Below the pieces are notes generated by a model. It had not been told where the DNA came from and made no database searches. It saw only the letters and a program-made list of their open reading frames with translations. Shown piece by piece: positions 32,686 to 40,390 of a DNA stretch of 64,000 nt (the first letter of the stretch is position 1; every line of letters starts with the position of its first letter). Source of the DNA: Bacillota bacterium (GTDB taxonomy: Bacteria > Bacillota > Sulfobacillia > Thermaerobacterales > RSA17); NCBI GenBank assembly GCA_017577485.1, contig PKRI01000006.1, forward strand, positions 1 through 64,000, read 5' to 3'. A program made the position numbers and the translations under genes.

Positions 32686-33708
32686 TTACGCCTCTTCTCC
32701 TCCCTGTCTAACTTTTCCTGCCAACCATTGGGCCACCGCCCGCGCGTGGGTGTCGCCGACGCCGCCGGTGACAGCCAGGCGGCGGTCCACCTGTTCCCGC
32801 CGCAGCCACGTCAGCTGCCGGCGGGCATAGTGGCGGGTCTTGCGCTTGATCTCCCGCGCCACCTCGTCCAGGCTGCGGCGGCCTTCCACGTAGTCCAGCA
32901 TCTCGCGGTAGCCCAGCACGTCGAAGCAGGGCGCGTCCGGCGGCCAGCGGTCCCGCAGCGCACGAACCTCGTCAGGCCAGCCAGCCGCCAGCTGGGCGTC
33001 GGTGCGCCGGTTGATCCGGCGGTACAGGCAGGCCCGGTCCACCTCCAGGGCCACCACCAGCGCGGCATAGGGCGAGGCCGGCCGCTTCTGAGGCCTCAGG
33101 TTCCGGGGCCGGCCAGTCAATTGGTATAGCTCCAGGGCGCGGATGATTCGGCGGGTGTCACGGGGGTGGATCCGGGCGGCCGCCTCGGGGTCCAGGCGCT
33201 GGAGTTCATCGTGCAGCCGCTGGCTGCCCTCCCGGGCCGCCCGGGCCGCCAGCGCCCGCCGCAGGTCGGGGTCGTAGGCGCCGGCGGTGAAGTCGAAACG
33301 CTGGGTCACCGCGCGGATGTAGAGGCCCGTGCCGCCCACCAGCACCGGCAGGCGGCCGCGGCGGTGGATCTCACGGGCGAGGGCGTCGGCCGCAGCCTGG
33401 AAGGCCGCGACGCTGAAGCGCTGGTCGCCGTCGATGATGTCGATCAGGTGGTGGGGCACCTGCCGCCGCTCGGCCGCGGACGGCTTGGCGGTCCCGATGT
33501 CCAGGCCGCGGTACACCTGGGCCGAGTCGGCCGAGATGATCTCCAGGGGCACCAGGCGGGCCAGGCGCAGGGCCAGTTCGCTCTTGCCGGAGGCGGTGGG
33601 CCCGGCCAGCACCAGCAGCGGCACGGGCTCACCCGCGGCGTCGCGGGCGGGGTCGTGGGCGGGCTCACCGACAGGTTCACGCACGGGCATCACACCGCCG
33701 GCCGTCAC
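32686..33708 (-). CDS. miaA: tRNA dimethylallyltransferase
   Basis: MiaA prenylates A37 of tRNAs reading UNN codons; MiaB, also encoded here, adds the methylthio group next. The 340-residue protein shows P-loop GPTASGKS, ISADSAQVYRGLDIGTAKP, GGTGLYIRAV and the C-terminal tRNA-binding helices with RRQLTWLRR. About 28 N-terminal residues before LLVLAGPTA are extra compared with the family. The start GTG overlaps the mutL stop (GTGA); internal starts are possible. Confidence 0.94.
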   Translation of the reverse strand: MTAGGVMPVREPVGEPAHDPARDAAGEPVPLLVLAGPTASGKSELALRLARLVPLEIISADSAQVYRGLDIGTAKPSAAERRQVPHHLIDIIDGDQRFSVAAFQAAADALAREIHRRGRLPVLVGGTGLYIRAVTQRFDFTAGAYDPDLRRALAARAAREGSQRLHDELQRLDPEAAARIHPRDTRRIIRALELYQLTGRPRNLRPQKRPASPYAALVVALEVDRACLYRRINRRTDAQLAAGWPDEVRALRDRWPPDAPCFDVLGYREMLDYVEGRRSLDEVAREIKRKTRHYARRQLTWLRREQVDRRLAVTGGVGDTHARAVAQWLAGKVRQGGEEA

Positions 33709-35543
33709 ATGATGCGCTTGAAATGGCGTTCCAGTTCACCCAGGCGCATCACCAGCAGGGTGGGCCGGCCGTGGGGACAGGTATACGGGTTCCGGCAGCC
33801 GTCCAGCAGCCGCAGCAGGTGCCGGGCCTCGTCGGCCGTCAGCGGGTCCCTGGCCTTGACGGCGGTGCGGCAGGCGGCGGTGGTCCGCTGGGCCAGGTCG
33901 GCTTCCAGGGCCTCCGGGTCCGGCTCAGCGGCGTCGCCCAGGGCGTCCAGCAGGTCCAGCAGCTCGGGCGCGCCGGCCGGGCGCCGGTAAAGCAGCGGCA
34001 CCTCCCGCACCATGACGGCCCGGGGCCCGAACTCCTCGGTGACGAAACCGAACTGCGGCAGCCGGTGCCGGTGCCGGCGCCAGCGCTCCATGGCCGCCGC
34101 GTCCAGTTCCAGCGTCAGCGGCACGGCCAGCGCCTGCCGGGGCGGCGGGCCGCCAGGGCCGCGGCCCAGCAGCTGCTCGAACACCACCCGCTCGTGGGCG
34201 GCGTGCTGGTCGATGATGCAGAGGCCTTCCGGTCCTTCGGCCACCAGGTAGGTCAGGTCCACCTGGCCCAGGATGCGCAGGTCGGCGAACCGCGGCCGCC
34301 CGTGCGCCTCCCCGGGCGCCTCGTGGTAGGGGGCGGCCTGCTCCCGCACCAGGCCGGGACCCGCCGCCTCGGCCCCACCGGCCGCCGGACCCTGCCGCGG
34401 CCCCTGCCCTTGCGGCCGTCCCGGCAGCCCGTCCACGAGAGGCGTCACCTGCGCGGCCTCCCGCACGCCTGCCGCCCCCAGGGCCGGCGCCCGGGGCGAC
34501 AGGGTCACGCGGGGCGCCAGGTCGGCCCGGGCCAGCAGGCGGTGCACCAGCGCCTGCAGCGCGTCGGCCACCTCCCGCTCCCGGTCCAGGCGGATCTCCT
34601 GCTTGCTGGGGTGGACGTTGACGTCCACCGCCGCGGGGTCCACCTCCAGGCGCACCACGGCCACCGGGTAGCGGTGCAGCGGCAGCAGCCGGCGGTAAGG
34701 GCGCTCCAGGGCCGCCCGCAGCCGGTCGCTGCGCACCGCCCGGCCGTTGACGATGAAAAACTGGAACTGGCGCCCCGCGCGGGCTGCCGACGGCAGGCCG
34801 GCCCAGACTTCCAGGCGCCGGAACGGCGCCCCCGGCTCCCCGCGCTGGTCCGCGCCCACCAGCAGCCCGGCGGCGGTGTCGGCCCCCAGCACCGCGGCGG
34901 CCGCGTCCAGCACGTCGCCGCTGCCGCTGGTCGAAAACAGCAGCCGGGAACCGTGCTCAAGCCGGAAGCGGGTGCCGGGCGAGGCCAGGGCCAGCCCGTG
35001 TACCAGGTCCACGATGCGGTCCAGTTCCGTGGCCGGCCTCCGCAGGTGCTTGCGGCGGGCCGGGGTGTTGAAGAAGAGGTCGTCGACGGTAACGGTGGTG
35101 CCGGGTGGTCCCGCGGCGGCCTGGTCGGCCACGACGCGGCCGCCCTCCACCCTCACCCGCCAGGCGAAATCGGCCGACGGTTCACGGCTCACGATCTCCA
35201 TGCGCGATACCGCTGCGATGGACGGCAGCGCCTCACCGCGGAAGCCCAGGGACCGGAGCCGGGCCAGGTCGTCGATGCTGCGGATCTTGGAGGTGGCGTG
35301 GCGCTCCAGGGCAAGCCGGATCTCGGCGGGGCTCATGCCGTGGCCGTCGTCGCCGACCTGGATGCGGCGCCGGCCGCCGTCTTCCAGGCGGATGATGACG
35401 GATCGCGCGCCGGCGTCCAGGCTGTTTTCCACCAGTTCCTTGACCACCGAGGACGGCCGCTCCACCACCTCGCCGGCGGCGATGCGGTCCACCGCCTCGG
35501 GCGGCAGCACCCGGATCCTGGGCTCGCTGGACGACACCGGCAT
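33705..35543 (-). CDS. mutL: DNA mismatch repair protein MutL (endonuclease type)
   Basis: A 612-residue MutL. The GHKL ATPase domain has AAGEVVERPSSVVKELVENSLDAG, DDGHGM and ATSKI...LGFRGEAL. A proline/glycine linker leads to the C-terminal endonuclease with the catalytic motif DQHAAHERVVFE, ACRTAVKA and CPHGRPT. Presence of the nuclease motif fits an organism without MutH. The start is ambiguous between ATG 35543 and GTG 35537, because GGGGGG directly precedes the ATG. mutS is not adjacent: the cta operon and a strand switch lie between. Confidence 0.95.
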   Translation of the reverse strand: MPVSSSEPRIRVLPPEAVDRIAAGEVVERPSSVVKELVENSLDAGARSVIIRLEDGGRRRIQVGDDGHGMSPAEIRLALERHATSKIRSIDDLARLRSLGFRGEALPSIAAVSRMEIVSREPSADFAWRVRVEGGRVVADQAAAGPPGTTVTVDDLFFNTPARRKHLRRPATELDRIVDLVHGLALASPGTRFRLEHGSRLLFSTSGSGDVLDAAAAVLGADTAAGLLVGADQRGEPGAPFRRLEVWAGLPSAARAGRQFQFFIVNGRAVRSDRLRAALERPYRRLLPLHRYPVAVVRLEVDPAAVDVNVHPSKQEIRLDREREVADALQALVHRLLARADLAPRVTLSPRAPALGAAGVREAAQVTPLVDGLPGRPQGQGPRQGPAAGGAEAAGPGLVREQAAPYHEAPGEAHGRPRFADLRILGQVDLTYLVAEGPEGLCIIDQHAAHERVVFEQLLGRGPGGPPPRQALAVPLTLELDAAAMERWRRHRHRLPQFGFVTEEFGPRAVMVREVPLLYRRPAGAPELLDLLDALGDAAEPDPEALEADLAQRTTAACRTAVKARDPLTADEARHLLRLLDGCRNPYTCPHGRPTLLVMRLGELERHFKRIM

Positions 35544-35618
35544 CCCCCCGCTTCCACTGTTCGCCGGCGCTGCCGCCAAACCTCGCCCCCGCGCGGCGCC
35601 GGGCGCGGCCGGATCGGG

Positions 35619-35647
35619 TTGTCAGGCAGGAGTGCCTCTGGTGAAAT
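35619..35647 (+). promoter_or_regulatory. Promoter of the cytochrome oxidase operon
   Basis: TTGTCA (35619-35624), 17 nt, TGAAAT (35642-35647), about 70 nt before ctaC. Confidence 0.55.
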
Positions 35648-35716
35648 AGAAACGACCTTCGGCGTGGTTCGCCGGCCGCGCCGTAACAACGCAGCATGGG
35701 GCGGAGTTGATCGACC

Positions 35717-36508
35717 GTGCGTGTTGCGCTGCCGATCCTCATTGCGCTGGTCGCCCTCGTCGGCGCTGGCGTCACGGCCAGCCGCGTCTGGTGGCTCCCA
35801 CCTCTGGCCTCGAACTGGAACACGGTGGACACGATGATGACGATGACCACGGTGATCACGGGGATTGCCTTCGTGGCCGTCCACCTGGTCCTGGCCTACT
35901 TCGTCTTCCGCTACTCGGGTCGCCAGAAGGCCGAGCACGTGGAGGACAATCCCCGCCTGGAGCGCACGCTGCTGCTGATCACCTCGCTCCTCATCGCCAT
36001 CATGCTGGTCCCGGGCCTGTTCGCCTACAGCCAGGTGATCGCCAAGCCGAGCGACCGCCTGGTGGTGGAGGTCCTGGGCGAGCAGTGGCGGTGGAACTAC
36101 CGCTTCCCCGGTGAGGACGGGATCTTCGGCCGAACCGACGTGCGCCTGATCACGTCGGACAATGTGTTCGGCATCGATCCCGCCGACCCGACCGGGGCCG
36201 ACGACATCGTCATCGTCGGCGGGCCCCTGTACCTGCCGGTGAACCAGCCGGTGCTGCTGCAGTTCCGCTCCAAGGACGTGCTGCACAACTTCTGGGTGCC
36301 GGAGTTCCGGGTGAAGATCGACGCCGTGCCCGGCACCGTCACCGAAAGCTGGTTCACGCCCACCCGTGAAGGAACGTATCAGGCCGCATGCGCCGAGTAC
36401 TGCGGCGTGGCCCACTACGTCATGACCAGCGAGATCCACGTCGTCGACGCCGCGGAGTTCGAGCAGTGGCTGGCCGCCCTGCCCACCGTGGCGCAGGCGC
36501 AGGAGTAA
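35717..36508 (+). CDS. ctaC: Cytochrome c oxidase subunit II
   Basis: A 263-residue protein with an N-terminal signal or extra helix, two membrane helices (~42-65, ~85-105) and a cupredoxin domain. The CuA ligands are His190 (VLHNFW), Cys225 and Cys229 (CAEYCGVAH), His233 and Met236, with the bridging Glu in CAEYC. The aromatic patch GEQWRWNYRFPG is present for electron entry. No cytochrome c domain is fused at the C-terminus, unlike Bacillus caa3 CtaC. First gene of the operon, with the CuA domain outside the membrane. Confidence 0.94.
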   Translation: MRVALPILIALVALVGAGVTASRVWWLPPLASNWNTVDTMMTMTTVITGIAFVAVHLVLAYFVFRYSGRQKAEHVEDNPRLERTLLLITSLLIAIMLVPGLFAYSQVIAKPSDRLVVEVLGEQWRWNYRFPGEDGIFGRTDVRLITSDNVFGIDPADPTGADDIVIVGGPLYLPVNQPVLLQFRSKDVLHNFWVPEFRVKIDAVPGTVTESWFTPTREGTYQAACAEYCGVAHYVMTSEIHVVDAAEFEQWLAALPTVAQAQE

Positions 36509-36527
36509 CGGGAGGTCCGGCAGTCTC

Positions 36528-38300
36528 ATGGCCACACCTGCGGCGGCCGCCCACGCGGCCCACGAGCATCACGAGCCTCAGAGCTTCTGGCGTAAGTACG
36601 TGTTCAGCCTTGACCACAAGGTGATCGGGATCCAGTACACCGTCACCGCCCTGGCGGTGGGCGCCATCGGCCTGGTCCTGTCCTGGCTGATGCGGCTGCA
36701 GCTGGGCTTCCCGGGCGCCGTCGGGGCCGTCAACCCAACCAACTACTACCAGTTCATGACCTACCACGGCCTGATCATGGTGGTGTACCTGCAGACCGCC
36801 ATCCTGCTGGGCGGGTTCGGCAACTACCTGATCCCGCTCATGATCGGCGCCCGCGACATGGCCTACCCGACGCTGAACATGCTCAGCTACTGGACGTACC
36901 TGCTGTCGGTGATCCTGCTGCTGGCCGGGTACTTCGTTCCCGGCGGCCCCAGCGGCGGCAGCTGGGTGCTTTACCCGCCGCAGTCCATCACCGCCGGCAC
37001 GCCCGGCTCGGGCCTGGGCATCACGCTGCTTCTGGCATCCATCGCCGTGTTCGTGGTCTCCGCCACCATGGGCGGCCTCAACTACATCACCACGGTGCTG
37101 CAGATGCGCACCCGCGGCATGACGCTGATGAGGATGCCGCTGACCGTGTGGGGGGTCTTCATCTCGGCCGTGGTGGCCCTGCTCTCCTTCCCCCCGCTGT
37201 TCGTGGCCGGCGTCATGCTGCTGTTCGACCACCTGCTGGGCACCAGCTTCTTCATCCCCACGGTCAACGTGCTGGGCACCGTGCTGCCCCATGAGGGCGG
37301 GAGCCCGCTGCTGTTCCAGCACCTGTTCTGGTTCTTCGGCCACCCGGAGGTCTACGTGGTCATCCTGCCCGCCATGGGCATCATCTCCGACGTCATGGCC
37401 ACCCACGCCCGCAAGCCGATCTTCGGCTACAAGGCCATGATCGTTTCGATGGCGGCCATCGGCGTCATCAGCTTCATCGTGTGGGCCCACCACATGTTCG
37501 CCAGCGGCATGAACCCGTTCTTCGGGTATATCTTCGCCGCCACGACGCTGGTGGTGGCCATCCCGTCGGCGATGAAGACCTACAACTGGCTGCTGACGCT
37601 GTGGAAGGGCAGCATCCGGTTCACGACGCCGATGCTGTTCACCATCGGCTTCGTCAGCACGTTCGTCATCGGCGGCCTGACCGGCCTGTTCCTGGGGAAC
37701 GTGGCGGTGGACCTGCCGCTCCACGACACCTACTTCGTCGTGGGCCACTTCCACCTGGTCATGGGCGTTTCGGCCATCCTGGCCATGTTCGCCGGCATCT
37801 ACCACTGGTTCCCCAAGGTCACGGGCCGCATGATGAACGAGACCCTGGGCAAGATCCACTTCTTTGTGACCTTCCTCGGGGCGTACCTGGTGTTCTTCCC
37901 CATGTTCCTCATGGGCTTCCAGGGCATCCCGCGGCGCTACTTCAGCTTCGACCTGGTGGCCTTCGCGCCGTCGGGGCTTGATGCGGTCAACGCCATGGTG
38001 ACGGTGGCCGCCCTGGCGGTGGGCGCGGCCCAGCTGGTGTTCGTGGCCAACATCGTCTGGAGCGCCGTGCGCGGCCGCGAGGCCGACGCCAACCCGTGGC
38101 AGGCCAACACCCTGGAGTGGCAGACGCCGCAGATCCGCCCCGGCCACGGCAACTGGGGGCCCAAGCTGCCGGAAGTCTACCGCTGGCCCTACGATTACAG
38201 CGTGCCCGGCGCCGCCCGCGATTTCATCCCGCAGAACGAGCCGGAAGTGGCCGTGGTGTCGCCGGCGGCCGGGCCTGAGCCGGAAGGAGCGGGTCGATGA
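36528..38300 (+). CDS. ctaD: Cytochrome c oxidase subunit I
   Basis: A 590-residue heme-copper oxidase core with at least 12 helices. Ligands: His80 (TYHGL) and His409 region (GHFHLV, His407/409) for the hemes; His272, His321 and His322 for CuB. HPEVY (272-276) carries the His-Tyr pair and the Glu of the D-channel, and ARDMAYP (Asp110) is the D-channel entrance, so this is a type A1 oxidase. It reduces oxygen to water and pumps protons. The stop overlaps the next gene's start (ATGA). Confidence 0.96.
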   Translation: MATPAAAAHAAHEHHEPQSFWRKYVFSLDHKVIGIQYTVTALAVGAIGLVLSWLMRLQLGFPGAVGAVNPTNYYQFMTYHGLIMVVYLQTAILLGGFGNYLIPLMIGARDMAYPTLNMLSYWTYLLSVILLLAGYFVPGGPSGGSWVLYPPQSITAGTPGSGLGITLLLASIAVFVVSATMGGLNYITTVLQMRTRGMTLMRMPLTVWGVFISAVVALLSFPPLFVAGVMLLFDHLLGTSFFIPTVNVLGTVLPHEGGSPLLFQHLFWFFGHPEVYVVILPAMGIISDVMATHARKPIFGYKAMIVSMAAIGVISFIVWAHHMFASGMNPFFGYIFAATTLVVAIPSAMKTYNWLLTLWKGSIRFTTPMLFTIGFVSTFVIGGLTGLFLGNVAVDLPLHDTYFVVGHFHLVMGVSAILAMFAGIYHWFPKVTGRMMNETLGKIHFFVTFLGAYLVFFPMFLMGFQGIPRRYFSFDLVAFAPSGLDAVNAMVTVAALAVGAAQLVFVANIVWSAVRGREADANPWQANTLEWQTPQIRPGHGNWGPKLPEVYRWPYDYSVPGAARDFIPQNEPEVAVVSPAAGPEPEGAGR

Positions 38301-38977
38301 CCCGGTTTTCGCAGCCGTCCCGGGGCAGCCGGGGCGCGGTGGCTGAGGGCCGCCTGGTGGTGCTGCCGGGCGGGGGCCACCGGGATGATCCCGTGGCCCG
38401 CAGCCAGATCGCCGTGGGCCTGCTGCTGGCGGCCATGACCATGGTCTTCGCGGCCCTGGTCAGCGCCTACCTGGTGCGCATGGACCTCAGCGACTGGCGG
38501 GCGGCGCCGCTGCCGCCGGTGCTGTGGGTCAACACAGCCCTGCTGGTGGCGGCCAGCGCGGCCCTGGAGGCGGCCCTGCGGCCGGCCAGGGCCGGTGACA
38601 CCCGCCGCCTCTCGACCCTGCTGTGGGTGGCCGGCCTGGCGACGGCGGCCTTCATCGTGGGCCAGCTGGCCGCCTGGTTCCAGATGCGGGCCATGGGTTA
38701 CGGCGTCGCCGCCACCCCCGGCGCCAGCTTCTTCTACCTGTTGACGCTGGTCCACGGGGTGCACGTCCTCGGCGGGCTGGTGCCCTGGGTCCGGCTGCTG
38801 GCCAGGCTGCGCTCCGGCCGGGAGCCTGAAGAACCCGGGGGCCGGGCCCGTGCCCGGGATCGCGACGGCGATGACGGCCCCGCAGGGGTGGTGCCGGCGC
38901 TCCGGCTGTGCGCCGTGTACTGGCACTTCCTGCTGGGCGTGTGGATCGTGCTGTACCTGCTGATGCTGCTGACCTGA
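38297..38977 (+). CDS. Cytochrome c oxidase subunit III-like protein (first copy)
   Basis: A 226-residue membrane protein with five or more helices. The block SFFYLLTLVHGVHVLGGLVPW and the ending LCAVYWHFLLGVWIVLYLLMLL are the signature of subunit III (heme-copper oxidase CoxC/CtaE). It differs clearly from the subunit III encoded next and carries a charged cytoplasmic loop (GRARARDRDGDDG). It may be an alternative or a second III subunit in the same complex. ATG overlaps the ctaD stop. Confidence 0.85.
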   Translation: MTRFSQPSRGSRGAVAEGRLVVLPGGGHRDDPVARSQIAVGLLLAAMTMVFAALVSAYLVRMDLSDWRAAPLPPVLWVNTALLVAASAALEAALRPARAGDTRRLSTLLWVAGLATAAFIVGQLAAWFQMRAMGYGVAATPGASFFYLLTLVHGVHVLGGLVPWVRLLARLRSGREPEEPGGRARARDRDGDDGPAGVVPALRLCAVYWHFLLGVWIVLYLLMLLT

Positions 38978-38996
38978 CGAGGGAGGTTCGTGGCCG

Positions 38997-39683
38997 GTGA
39001 CCGAGCACCAGCAAGCCGCCGTGGCGGGCGGGCGCCGCAGCGCCTGGAGGGAGATTGTGGCGGACTTCTCCCGGGACGTCCGCACGTACCCCTTCGGGTG
39101 GAGCAAGGCGATGATGTGGATCTTCATCCTGAGCGACCTCTTCGTGTTCGGGGGCTTCCTGGCGGCCTACGCCGGGGCGCGCATGGCGGCCACCCAGCCC
39201 TGGCCGGATCGGGGGCACGTCTTCTCCCTGACCATCGGCGGGGCGGAAGTTCCCCTGCTGCTGATCGCCATCATGACCTTCATCCTGATCAGCTCCAGCG
39301 GCACCGTGGCCCTGTCGGTGGCCGCCAGCCACGAGCGCAACCGCAGCAAGACGGCTGCCCTGCTGGGCCTGACGCTGGTGCTGGGGGCCTGCTTCCTGGG
39401 CATGCAGGCCTATGAGTGGACCCACCTGATCCATGAGGGCTTCCTGCCCTCCTCCAACCCCGCCGGCGCGTCGCAGTTCGGCGCCACCTTCTTCATGATC
39501 ACCGGGTTCCACGGCACGCACGTGGTCATCGGCCTGATCTTCCTGGCGCGGGTGCTGCTGCGGGTGCTCCGGGGTTACTACGACCGCATCGGCACCTGGG
39601 AGCAGGTGGAAGTGGCGGGCCTGTACTGGCACTTCGTCGACCTGGTCTGGGTGTTCATCTTCGCCTTCATCTACCTGATCTGA
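38997..39683 (+). CDS. ctaE: Cytochrome c oxidase subunit III (second copy)
   Basis: A 228-residue subunit III with WIFILSDLFVFGGFLAAY, GATFFMITGFHGTHVVIG and GLYWHFVDLVWVFIFAFIYLI. This copy is the more canonical of the two. Subunit III stabilises subunit I and helps proton uptake. GTG start with GGGAGG 10 nt upstream. Confidence 0.9.
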   Translation: MTEHQQAAVAGGRRSAWREIVADFSRDVRTYPFGWSKAMMWIFILSDLFVFGGFLAAYAGARMAATQPWPDRGHVFSLTIGGAEVPLLLIAIMTFILISSSGTVALSVAASHERNRSKTAALLGLTLVLGACFLGMQAYEWTHLIHEGFLPSSNPAGASQFGATFFMITGFHGTHVVIGLIFLARVLLRVLRGYYDRIGTWEQVEVAGLYWHFVDLVWVFIFAFIYLI

Positions 39684-39713
39684 CGGCCGGGATTCCGGGG
39701 AGGGTGTCGGAGG

Positions 39714-40055
39714 ATGCACGGCCACGCCGATCACGTGGATCACAGCGAGCACCAGGCCCATCTGCCCGTCGGCGTGTACCTGCGGGTCTGGTTCATGCTG
39801 TTCATCCTGAGCGCGGTTTCGTACTTCGTGGACTACTTCCAGGTGGAGCCGCTGCCGCTGCGCTGGGTGTTGATCGTGCTGCTGGCGCTGATCAAGGCGG
39901 CCTTGATCATGAACTACTTCATGCACCTGGGTTCGGAGCGGCTGTCGCTGGTCTACACCATCCTGCTGCCGCCGGTGTTGATCCTGGCCCTGGCCGCCAT
40001 CGTCATCGCCGAGGGCTCGTACATCAGCATGATCCGCGCCCTGTTCGGAGGGTGA
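39714..40055 (+). CDS. ctaF: Cytochrome c oxidase subunit IV (prokaryotic type)
   Basis: A 113-residue protein with a His/Asp-rich N-terminus (HGHADHVDHSEHQAH), which could bind copper, and three helices. KAALIMNYFMHLGSERL is the hallmark of the bacterial subunit IV family. ATG start behind GGGGAGGG...GGAGG. Its stop overlaps the start of the next small gene (TGATG). Confidence 0.88.
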   Translation: MHGHADHVDHSEHQAHLPVGVYLRVWFMLFILSAVSYFVDYFQVEPLPLRWVLIVLLALIKAALIMNYFMHLGSERLSLVYTILLPPVLILALAAIVIAEGSYISMIRALFGG

Positions 40056-40288
40056 TGGTGGTGGGCCGGCGGATCTGGGTTCGGCGAGCCGCGGGGGCCG
40101 TGGCGGCGGCGGTGTCCCTGCTGCTGGCGCCGGCCGCAGCCCTGGCCAGCCACGACATCAATGGCGTGCCGCAGTGGTTCATCCCCTGGTACGCCACGGC
40201 CCTGCTGATGGCCGTCCCGTACCTGCTGATCCTGACGGTGGGCGCTGTGGTGTACCGGTACCTGCGGCGGGAGTTCGGCAACAACTGA
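40055..40288 (+). CDS. Small exported membrane protein at the end of the cta operon
   Basis: A 77-residue protein: a basic start, a signal-like helix ending LAPAAALASHD, then one strong membrane helix (ALLMAVPYLLILTVGAVVYRY) and a basic tail. GGAGGG lies just before the overlapping starts ATG 40055, GTG 40058 and GTG 40061; the last gives the best spacing. I do not recognise a family. Its coupling to subunit IV suggests an accessory or additional oxidase subunit. Confidence 0.65.
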   Translation: MVVGRRIWVRRAAGAVAAAVSLLLAPAAALASHDINGVPQWFIPWYATALLMAVPYLLILTVGAVVYRYLRREFGNN

Positions 40289-40316
40289 TTCGACAGGATA
40301 CCAGCTCAATGTTTCG

Positions 40317-40350
40317 GGGCCGCGGCACCGGCTGCGGCCCTGCTGTTTCG
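40317..40350 (+). terminator. Possible terminator of the cta operon
   Basis: Stem GGGCCGC/GCGGCCC (40317-40323, 40334-40340) with a 10-nt loop followed by TGCTGTTTCG. The T-tract is poor, so this is tentative. Confidence 0.35.
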
Positions 40351-40390
40351 TGCGGGTTCGACTGCCTGCGGGCTTAACGCTGCGCGGGCA

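Noticed and set aside
36420..38147. 575-codon minus-strand frame opposite ctaD
   Set aside because: His/Glu/Asp/Val-rich antisense translation of a conserved membrane protein; no family resemblance.
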